Assembly: GCA_946479905.1 (NCBI GenBank)
Contig: CAMLIA010000165.1
Coordinates: forward strand, 1-9,637
Reading direction: 5' to 3'
Origin: an uncultured Frankiales bacterium
Lineage (GTDB): Bacteria; Actinomycetota; Actinomycetes; Mycobacteriales; SCTD01
DNA: 9,637 nt
Below are positions 1-7,765 of the stretch, one piece after another. Under the pieces are notes generated by a model. That model saw only the letters and a program-made list of their open reading frames with translations, made no database searches and was not told the DNA's origin. Within the stretch, counting starts at the first letter, position 1. The number at the start of each line of letters is the position of its first letter. The position numbers were made by a program, and so were the translations under genes.

Positions 1-49
1 CGGACACACGGACCTGAACCGTGCGCGTCTGCCATTCCGCCACTCGCCC
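1..49 (-). tRNA. tRNA-Leu (anticodon CAG), 5' half, cut by the window edge
   Basis: Read on the minus strand, positions 49 to 1 fold as the first half of a class II tRNA. The 5' acceptor strand is GGGCGAG (49-43), followed by T-G. The D stem GCG/CGC (40-38 with 27-25) encloses a loop with the GG pair at 33-32. A perfect five-pair anticodon stem CACGG/CCGTG (23-19 with 11-7) encloses the loop TTCAGGT (18-12). The anticodon is CAG (16-14), which decodes CUG leucine codons. The bases at 6-1 would begin the long variable arm expected of tRNA-Leu. The T arm and 3' acceptor lie outside the window. From memory, a tRNA-Leu also sits beside fhaA in M. tuberculosis, which supports both identity and placement. 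Confidence 0.9.
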
Positions 50-128
50 GAGTTGCGAACGCCAACGGTAGCAGGGGCCGGGGCGCTGGCGCGGATACGA
101 TCAAGCTGGCCAGGGAAGGGGTGCGTGC
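50..128. promoter_or_regulatory. Divergent intergenic region with candidate promoters for tRNA-Leu and the fhaA-pknB operon
   Basis: This 79-bp gap separates two divergently read units, so both promoters should lie in it or just inside the neighbours. Plus strand: TACGAT at 96-101 fits the actinobacterial -10 pattern TAnnnT and would give a leader of about 20 nt before fhaA. I see no good -35 at the matching distance. Minus strand: TACCGT (70 down to 65) also fits TAnnnT and would start transcription about 9 nt before the mature tRNA 5' end, again without a clear -35. These are pattern matches only. No operator or riboswitch is evident. Confidence 0.35.
112..120 (+). promoter_or_regulatory. 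Ribosome binding site of fhaA
   Basis: The purine run AGGGAAGGG ends 8 nt before the GTG at 129. It is the clearest Shine-Dalgarno sequence in the window and supports GTG 129 as the start of fhaA. The later genes of the operon have weak or no such site, as expected if they depend on coupling to the gene before. Confidence 0.7.
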
Positions 129-794
129 GTGGGTGTCCTGCAGCGCTTCGAGCGACGCCTCGAAGGCATGGTCCAGGGAGCCTTCGCGCGCGCGTTCGGC
201 GGCTGGGTCGAGCCGGTCGAGGTGGCTGCCGCGCTGACCCGCGAGGCGGAGGACAAGAAGGCCATCGTCGCGGCGGGCCGGGTGCTCGTTCCCAACACCT
301 ACGTCGTCGAGCTCGGCCCGTCCGACGCCGATCGGTTGAAGGAGTACGACGAACCGCTGCGCAAGGAGCTCGCCGCCATGGTCAGCGAGGCGGCGCAGGA
401 GCGCGGCTGGTCCTTCGTCGGGCCCGTGGAGGTCGCCTTCGAGGAGGTCGACGACCTCGCGACGGGCGCCTTCCAGGTGCGGTCTGCGGTCATCGCGGGC
501 GACGTCCCGGAAGCGGTCGCGCCGCCCCAGGAGCAGTCCCGCCTCGAGATCGGGACGCGTACCGTCGCGCTCGACAAGCCGGTGGTGCTCGGCCGCGGGC
601 TGGAAGCCGACGTCCAGCTGCCCGACACCGGCGTCTCCCGGCGGCACGCGCAGGTCGAGGGGCACCGGCTGACCGACCTCGGCAGCACCAACGGCACGTT
701 CCTCAACGGTCGACGCGTCAGCGAGGCCGACCTCACGGACGGCGACCGGATCACGGTCGGTAGCACGGAGATCGTCTTCCGGTCGGGGCGCTGA
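129..794 (+). CDS. fhaA: FhaA-type protein: DUF3662 domain plus C-terminal FHA domain
   Basis: A 221-residue cytoplasmic phosphopeptide-binding protein. FhaA homologues bind phosphothreonine on PknB and on the MurJ-like flippase partner MviN, helping regulate peptidoglycan precursor export (family knowledge). The N-terminal DUF3662 domain spans about residues 1-118 and opens with the characteristic MGVLQRFERRLEG. The FHA domain spans about 138-217, with LGRG (154-157), SRRH (170-173) and GSTNGT (185-190); these hold the Arg, Ser, His and Asn that contact phosphothreonine. The start is GTG at 129, chosen for the conserved N-terminus and the strong binding site at 112-120. The protein is much shorter than M. 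tuberculosis FhaA (over 500 residues, by recall) because only about 20 residues join the two domains. First gene of the operon; its TGA (792-794) shares its A with the ATG of fhaB. Confidence 0.95.
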   Translation: MGVLQRFERRLEGMVQGAFARAFGGWVEPVEVAAALTREAEDKKAIVAAGRVLVPNTYVVELGPSDADRLKEYDEPLRKELAAMVSEAAQERGWSFVGPVEVAFEEVDDLATGAFQVRSAVIAGDVPEAVAPPQEQSRLEIGTRTVALDKPVVLGRGLEADVQLPDTGVSRRHAQVEGHRLTDLGSTNGTFLNGRRVSEADLTDGDRITVGSTEIVFRSGR

Positions 795-1270
795 TGGGCA
801 GCGCTCTGGTCGTGGCCCTCCTCAAGTACGGCCTGCTGGCCCTGCTGTGGGTGTTCGTACTCGTCGCGATCCGCACCATCCGCGTCGACCTCACCGGCAA
901 GGCACCCGCCGTCCCGGCGCCCACCCCGGCCGCCGCACCGAAGCAGGCCAAGGCACCGAAGCCGCAGCGCAAGAAGGGCGTCCCGCGCCAGCTCGTGGTG
1001 ACCGAGGGGACGCTGCGCGGTACGACCGTGACCCTCGGCGAGAAGCCCGTGACGCTCGGCCGGGCACACGACTCGACGCTCGTGCTCGACGACGACTACG
1101 CCAGCAACAAGCACGCCCGGCTGATCCCGACGGCGGACGGCTGGACGCTGGAGGACCTCGGCAGCACCAACGGCACCTACCTCGGCGCGACGAAGGTCAG
1201 CCGGCCGACGCTCGTCCCCGTCGGCAGCGCCATCCGGATCGGCAAGACCGTCCTCGAGCTGCGCGCATGA
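794..1270 (+). CDS. fhaB: FhaB/FipA-type membrane-anchored FHA protein
   Basis: A 158-residue protein with one N-terminal transmembrane helix (about residues 5-26), an Ala/Pro/Lys-rich cytoplasmic linker (about 34-65) and a C-terminal FHA domain (about 66-157). FHA motifs are LGR (88-90), S104 with H107 in the SNKH motif, and GSTNGT (123-128), so the phosphothreonine pocket looks intact. In mycobacteria FhaB (FipA) is a kinase substrate that connects septal and elongation proteins such as FtsZ and FtsQ (family knowledge); its role here is inferred. The start ATG at 794 overlaps the fhaA stop by one base (TGATG), with a GGGG run at 785-788 as a possible weak binding site. The stop overlaps pstP. 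Size and layout match the family. Confidence 0.94.
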   Translation: MGSALVVALLKYGLLALLWVFVLVAIRTIRVDLTGKAPAVPAPTPAAAPKQAKAPKPQRKKGVPRQLVVTEGTLRGTTVTLGEKPVTLGRAHDSTLVLDDDYASNKHARLIPTADGWTLEDLGSTNGTYLGATKVSRPTLVPVGSAIRIGKTVLELRA

Positions 1271-2556
1271 CGCTTGCCCTCCGGTACGCCGCCCGGTCGC
1301 ACGCCGGCCTGCTGCGGACCCTCAACGAGGACAGCGTGTACGCCGGACCTCGGCTGCTCGCGGTCGCCGACGGCATGGGTGGGCACGCCGCCGGGGAGGT
1401 CGCGAGCGCCGTCGCGATCGCCAGCCTCGCGCCGCTCGACGAGGACGCCCCCGGGACCGACCTGCTCGCGGCGCTGCGCGGCGCGGCGATGACCGCCAAC
1501 GACCACCTGCACGCCATGGCGCAGGCCGACGACGAGCTGAGCGGGATGGGCACCACGCTCGTCGCCCTGCTGTTCTCCGGCACCCGGATGGGTCTGGCGC
1601 ACGTCGGCGACAGCCGCTGCTACCTGCTGCGCGACGGCGAGCTCAGCCAGATCACCCACGACCACACGCTGGTGCAGGCGCTCGTCGACGAGGGCCGGAT
1701 CAGCGAGGAGGAGGCCCGCAGCCACCCGCAGAAGGCCGTCATCACCCGGGTCATCGACGGCCGGCCTGAAGTCGAGCTCGACCTGTCCGTGCGGGAGGTC
1801 CGGGTCGGGGACCGCTACCTCGTCTGCAGCGACGGGCTGACGGGCCCGGTCGGGTCGCTCGACACCCTGCGTGAGGCGCTGCAGCTGCCCGAGCCGCAGG
1901 AGGCGGTCGACCGGCTGGTGCAGCTGGCGCTGCGCGGCGGTGGCCCGGACAACGTCACCGCGATCGTCGCCGACGTCGTCGACTCCGACGAGGGCGCACT
2001 GCGACCGATCGTCGCCGGCGCGGCCGCGGAGTCCCCGCAGGAGGCGCCGCCCGGGATCTCCGACAGCCCGGCCTCGCGCGCGCGGGTCGCGGAGGGCCGC
2101 GACGCCGTACCCACCCCACCGGTGCGCCCGGAGCCCGCACCCCGCAGGCGCGGCAAGGCCCTCGCCTGGCTGTTCGCCGTGCTGCTCGTGCTGTCCGCTG
2201 CCGCGGTCGTCGGGGCCCTCTACGTGCGCAGCCAGTACTACGTCGCCTTCGACCACGACGACGTCGTGGTCTTCCGCGGGGTGCAGGGTCACCTCGCCGG
2301 GATCTCGTTCTCCACCGTCGCCGAGCGCAGCACGCTGACCCGGCAGCAGCTCTCCGAGGTCGAGGCCGACCGCGTCGAGGACGGGATCACGGCGACCGAC
2401 GAGAAGGACGCCCGCGCGATCGTCGAGCGGCTGATCGCCCAGACCCAGTGCAGCAACCGGCCCCCGACGCCGGCGCCGACCCGCACACCGACCGCGACGC
2501 CGGCGAGCCAGGCACCCGTCCCCAGCCCGACGCCCAGCCCCGCCGACTGCCCGTGA
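1267..2556 (+). CDS. pstP: PstP, membrane PP2C-family Ser/Thr protein phosphatase
   Basis: A 429-residue metal-dependent phosphatase that removes phosphate from PknB and its substrates. The cytoplasmic PP2C domain (about 1-238) has the standard motifs: RTLNEDS (17-23), VADGMGGH (33-40, metal ligands D35 and G36), GMGTTLV (93-99), HVGDSR (112-117), CSDGLT (187-192, D189) and GGPDNVT (225-231, D228). A Pro/Glu-rich linker (about 239-295) leads to one transmembrane helix (about 297-319) and an external region of about 110 residues. The last 30 residues are Pro/Thr/Ser-rich and lie between C395 and C428, the only external cysteines. The frame is open upstream to 847, but ATG 1267 gives the normal family N-terminus and overlaps the fhaB stop by 4 bp (ATGA). 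Confidence 0.95.
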   Translation: MTLALRYAARSHAGLLRTLNEDSVYAGPRLLAVADGMGGHAAGEVASAVAIASLAPLDEDAPGTDLLAALRGAAMTANDHLHAMAQADDELSGMGTTLVALLFSGTRMGLAHVGDSRCYLLRDGELSQITHDHTLVQALVDEGRISEEEARSHPQKAVITRVIDGRPEVELDLSVREVRVGDRYLVCSDGLTGPVGSLDTLREALQLPEPQEAVDRLVQLALRGGGPDNVTAIVADVVDSDEGALRPIVAGAAAESPQEAPPGISDSPASRARVAEGRDAVPTPPVRPEPAPRRRGKALAWLFAVLLVLSAAAVVGALYVRSQYYVAFDHDDVVVFRGVQGHLAGISFSTVAERSTLTRQQLSEVEADRVEDGITATDEKDARAIVERLIAQTQCSNRPPTPAPTRTPTATPASQAPVPSPTPSPADCP

Positions 2557-3971
2557 CCGCGCAGACCCTGCCCAGGCCGCCCGGCCGGACGGGCCGCACC
2601 GCCGAGCTCGCGCTGCTCGTCTTCGCCATCGCGCTCGCGACCCTCGGCTACACCGCGGTCCAGGTCTCCGTGACCGGGTCGCCGAGCGGCGGCATCGCGG
2701 GGTACGCCCTCGGGCTCGCCGCCCTGGTCGCCGTCGCCCACCTCGCGGTACGACGCTTCGCGCCCTACGCCGACCCGCTGCTGCTGCCGTGCGTCAGCCT
2801 GCTGAACGGCCTCGGCCTCGTGATGATCCGGCGGCTCGACCTCGCCGCTGCGGAGTCCGCCCGCCAGCAGGGCAAGGTGATCCCCCGGGCCGACGCCCCG
2901 CTGCAGCTGGTCTGGACGGTCATCGGCGTCGCCGCGTTCGTCGCCGTGCTCGGCGTCGTGCGCGACCACACCCGGCTCGCCCGCTACGCCTACACCTGTG
3001 CCGCTGCCGGCCTCGTGCTGCTCATGCTGCCGGCCGTCCCCGGCATCGGCGCGACCATCAACGGCGCCCGGCTGTGGATCCGCGTCGGACCGATGACCGT
3101 GCAGCCGAGCGAGGTCGCGAAGATCCTGCTGATGGTGTTCTTCGCGGCGTTCCTCGTCGCGAAGCGCGACGTGCTCTCGCTCGCGAGCCGGCGGGTCGGG
3201 GGCCTCTACCTGCCGCGGGCGCGCGACCTCGGGCCGGTGCTCGCCGCGTGGGGCTTCTCGATCCTCGTGCTGGTCCGCGAGAACGACCTCGGCAGCTCGC
3301 TGCTGTTCTTCGGCATCTTCGTCGCGATGCTCTACATCGCGACCGAGCGGACCAGCTGGCTGCTCCTGGGGCTCACGATGTTCCTCGGCTCCAGCCTCGT
3401 CGTCTACACGTTCATCCCGCACGTGCAGAAGCGCGTCGACACCTGGCTCGACCCGTTCTCCTACAGCAGCGGCAACGGGTACCAGATCGTGCAGGGGTTC
3501 TTCGGCATGGGGACGGGCGGCATCCTCGGGACCGGCCTCGGCGCGGGTGCCCCCGGCACCGTCCCCTACGCCAAGACCGACTTCATCGTCGCGGCGATCG
3601 GCGAGGAGCTCGGCCTGGTCGGGGTGATGGCCGTGCTGGTGCTCTTCCTGCTCGTCGTGGCGCGCGGGCTGCGCGCCGCCATCGGCTGCCGTGACTCCTT
3701 CGGCAAGCTGCTCGCCGGCGGCCTCGCGTTCTCCCTGGCCCTGCAGGTCTTCGTCATCGTCGGCGGCGTGACCGGGCTCATCCCCCTCACCGGCGTGACC
3801 CTGCCCTTCCTGTCCTACGGCGGGTCGAGCGTCGTCACGAACTACGTGCTGGTCGCCCTGCTGCTGCGGGTGAGCGACGCCGGCCGCCGGCCGGCACCCG
3901 CGCCGGTCAGCCCCGCCGCCGCCCGGGCTCAGCTCGCGGACGCCAAGACCACCGTGGTGCGCCGGTCATGA
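2553..3971 (+). CDS. rodA: RodA/FtsW-type SEDS peptidoglycan glycosyltransferase
   Basis: A 472-residue polytopic membrane protein, with roughly 10-12 hydrophobic segments, that polymerises lipid II into glycan strands and works with the class B PBP encoded next. SEDS landmarks are GARLWIRVGP (171-180) followed by QPSEVAK (184-190), RENDLGSS (242-249), the external loop with WLDPF (298-302) and GYQIVQG (309-315), TDFIVA (342-347), EELGLVG (351-357) and LPFLSYGGSS (417-426). D343 of TDF corresponds to the essential D262 of E. coli RodA, by counting its recalled sequence. The start is GTG 2553, which overlaps the pstP stop as GTGA. An in-frame ATG at 2448 would add 35 proline-rich residues that are only the shifted reading of the pstP tail. 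It is called RodA rather than FtsW from its place beside pbpA. Confidence 0.93.
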   Translation: MTAQTLPRPPGRTGRTAELALLVFAIALATLGYTAVQVSVTGSPSGGIAGYALGLAALVAVAHLAVRRFAPYADPLLLPCVSLLNGLGLVMIRRLDLAAAESARQQGKVIPRADAPLQLVWTVIGVAAFVAVLGVVRDHTRLARYAYTCAAAGLVLLMLPAVPGIGATINGARLWIRVGPMTVQPSEVAKILLMVFFAAFLVAKRDVLSLASRRVGGLYLPRARDLGPVLAAWGFSILVLVRENDLGSSLLFFGIFVAMLYIATERTSWLLLGLTMFLGSSLVVYTFIPHVQKRVDTWLDPFSYSSGNGYQIVQGFFGMGTGGILGTGLGAGAPGTVPYAKTDFIVAAIGEELGLVGVMAVLVLFLLVVARGLRAAIGCRDSFGKLLAGGLAFSLALQVFVIVGGVTGLIPLTGVTLPFLSYGGSSVVTNYVLVALLLRVSDAGRRPAPAPVSPAAARAQLADAKTTVVRRS

Positions 3972-5427
3972 ACCGTCCCCTCCGGCGGGTGGGCATCGCC
4001 TGCGTCGTGCTGTTCGGCCTGCTGCTGCTGCAGGTCAACTGGATCCAGGTCGTCAAGGCCAAGGACTACCGCAACGACCCGCGCAACCGGCGGGTGCTGC
4101 TGCGCACCTACGACCGCGAGCGCGGACCGATCGTCGTCGGCAGCGGCAAGACCCGCGCCGCCGTCGCGAAGTCGCTCAAGACCGGCGACGCCCTGAAGTA
4201 CCTCCGCACCTATCCCAAGGGCGCCGAGTACGCCCCCGTCACCGGGTTCGCGTCGTTCGTCTACGGCTACTCGGGCATCGAGCGGCAGGAGAACTCCGTG
4301 CTGTCCGGTGACGACGAGCGGCTGCTGGTGCGGCGGCTCTCCGACTACATCACCGGTCGCCAGATCAAGGGCGGCAGCGTCGAGCTCACCCTCGACCCGG
4401 CCGCCCAGGACGCGGCCTACGCCGGGCTGCAGGGCAAGCGCGGCGCCGTGGTCGCGCTCGACCCACGCACCGGCGCGGTGCTCGCCGAGGCCAGCTCCCC
4501 GTCGTACGACCCGACCCCGATCTCCTCCCACGACGGCAAGGGCATCCGGGCGGCCTACCAGCGGCTGCTGGCGCTGGCGGGCGACCCGATGACGAACCGC
4601 GCGGTGCAGCGGACCTACCCGCCGGGGTCGACCTTCAAGGTGATCACCTCCGCGGCGGCGCTCGCGCACGGCTACAGCCCCGCGTCGCGCATCCCCTCGC
4701 CCACGGTGCTCGACCTGCCCGGCACCTCGGCCAACCTGCGCAACTTCGGCGGGGAGCACTGCGGGGACGGCCGCACCGACACGCTCCTCAACGCCCTCGA
4801 GATCTCCTGCAACACCGCCTTCGGAGCCCTCGGGATGAAGCTGGGCCAGGACGTCGTCCGGCACCAGGCCGAGGCCTTCGGCTTCGGCGACAGCTCCCTC
4901 GACCTGCCGCAGCCGGTCGCGGAGTCGGTCTTCCCGGACGGTCTGACCAAGGCGCAGACCGCGCAGTCCTCGATCGGGCAGTACGACGTGCGCGTCACGC
5001 CCCTGCAGATGGCGATGGTCGCGGCGGGGATCGGCAACGACGGCGACGTCATGCGCCCCTACCTCGTGAAGGACGTCCTGGCGCCGGACCTGTCGACGCT
5101 CGGCAAGGCGGACGTGAAGCTCTACAAGCACGCCGTGTCGTCCGGGATCGCGACCCAGCTGACCGCGATGATGGTGGCCGTGGTCCAGCACGGCACCGGC
5201 ACCCGGGCCCAGATCAGCGGCGTCACGGTCGCGGGCAAGACCGGCACCGCCCAGCACGGACCGGGAGCCGCCCCGCACGCCTGGTTCATCGGCTTCGCCC
5301 CGGCGGAGAACCCGGTCGTCGCGGTCGCCGTCGTCATCGAGGACGGCGGCTCGCTCGGCTCCGACGCGACCGGCGGCAAGCTCGCCGCGCCGATCGCGAA
5401 GGCCGTCATGGAAGCCGTGCTGCGCCC

Positions 5428-5431
<4 letters not shown>
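3968..5431 (+). CDS. pbpA: PbpA, class B penicillin-binding protein (transpeptidase)
   Basis: A 487-residue D,D-transpeptidase that cross-links peptidoglycan outside the membrane; its partner glycosyltransferase is the RodA encoded just upstream. One N-terminal transmembrane anchor (about 7-24) is followed by a short N-terminal domain (about 30-140) and the transpeptidase domain (about 155-485). The three catalytic motifs are all present: STFK (221-224, nucleophile S221), SCN (280-282) and KTGT (424-427). C265 and C281 are the only two external cysteines, and C281 lies inside the SxN motif. This matches a disulfide I recall from the M. tuberculosis PbpA structure. Length is close to that homologue (about 490). 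The start ATG overlaps the rodA stop by 4 bp, and the stop overlaps pknB by 4 bp. Confidence 0.95.
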
Positions 5432-7101
<1,670 letters not shown>

Positions 7102-7111
7102 CAGCGGCCGG
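7102..7111. other. Ten-base convergent gap between pknB and pabA; no terminator seen
   Basis: Only ten bases separate the TAG of pknB from the TGA of pabA on the other strand. Short GC-rich pairings occur nearby (CGGC 7105-7108 with GCCG 7115-7118; GCGG 7122-7125 with CCGC 7130-7133), but the stems are four pairs long with no T run. I do not call a terminator. Confidence 0.6.
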
Positions 7112-7756
7112 TCAGCCGAACGCGGCCAGCCGCTTGGCCTCGACGCGCTCCGCCAGCGCCGGCGCGAGCGTGAGGGCGTGCGGGTCGCCGCACTGCCGCA
7201 GCCAGCTCGCCAGCAGCAGGTGACCGCCCTGGGTCAGCACCGACTCGGGGTGGAACTGCACGCCCTCGACGGCGTGGTCCCGGTGCCGCAGCGCCATGAC
7301 GACACCCGAGGGCGTCCGGCCGGTGACCTGCAGCTCGTGCGGCAGGGTGCTCTCCTCGACCGCGAGCGAGTGGTAGCGGGTGGCCGTGAAGGGTGACGGC
7401 AGCGCGTGCAGGACCCCGGCGTGGTCGTGCACGACCTCGCTGGTCTTGCCGTGCAGCAGCTCCGGTGCGCGGCTGACGGTGGCGCCGTGCGCGACCGCGA
7501 TCGCCTGGTGGCCGAGGCACACCCCCAGCAGCGGCACGCCCTTGTCCTCGCACGCGCCCACCAGCTCGACCGAGGCGCCGGCGTCCTCCGGGGTCCCGGG
7601 TCCCGGTGACAGCAGCACCCCGTCGTACCCGTCGACGTCGTTGACCCCGACCTCGTCGTTGCGGCGCACGTCGGTGTCGGCGCCGAGCTGACCGAGGTAC
7701 TGGACCAGGTTGAAGACGAAGCTGTCGTAGTTGTCGACGACGAGGACCTTGGCCAC
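7112..7756 (-). CDS. pabA: Glutamine amidotransferase subunit of aminodeoxychorismate/anthranilate synthase (PabA/TrpG)
   Basis: A 214-residue class I glutamine amidotransferase. It hydrolyses glutamine and passes ammonia to a chorismate-binding partner, either PabB (4-amino-4-deoxychorismate for folate) or TrpE (anthranilate for tryptophan). The motifs are complete: VVDNYDSFVFNLVQYL near the N-terminus (6-21), PGPGTPE (51-57), the nucleophile elbow GVCLGHQ (78-84, C80) and FHPES (168-172, with H169 and E171 completing the triad). Length is slightly above the usual 190-200 because of a charged C-terminal extension. The start is GTG 7756; upstream in frame the next codons are GGC, GAG, GTT and then a stop, so no earlier start exists. 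A GAGGG lies just before it. No pabB or trpE is nearby, so the sequence does not decide between folate and tryptophan. It follows the acyl-CoA ligase gene after 9 bp. Confidence 0.93.
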   Translation of the reverse strand: MAKVLVVDNYDSFVFNLVQYLGQLGADTDVRRNDEVGVNDVDGYDGVLLSPGPGTPEDAGASVELVGACEDKGVPLLGVCLGHQAIAVAHGATVSRAPELLHGKTSEVVHDHAGVLHALPSPFTATRYHSLAVEESTLPHELQVTGRTPSGVVMALRHRDHAVEGVQFHPESVLTQGGHLLLASWLRQCGDPHALTLAPALAERVEAKRLAAFG

Positions 7757-7765
7757 GCCCTCAAC

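Noticed and set aside
53..763. Long plus-strand open frame overlapping fhaA (236 codons)
   Set aside because: Arg/Gly/Ala-rich translation without recognisable motifs. It is the shadow of fhaA in another frame and starts beside the tRNA.
847..1266. Upstream extension of the pstP frame
   Set aside because: This stretch is the out-of-frame reading of fhaB, rich in Arg and Pro. ATG 1267 gives the normal PP2C N-terminus and an ATGA overlap.
2448..2552. Earlier ATG start for rodA
   Set aside because: The added 35 residues are the shifted reading of the repetitive PstP tail. GTG 2553 overlaps the pstP stop and fits the pattern of the operon.
3465..3482. Possible loss of a catalytic aspartate in the external loop of RodA after WLDPF
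   Set aside because: The SYSSG segment lacks an Asp found there in E. coli RodA, but counting the recalled E. coli sequence puts essential D262 in the later TDFIFA motif. That residue is conserved here as D343 (codon 3579-3581).
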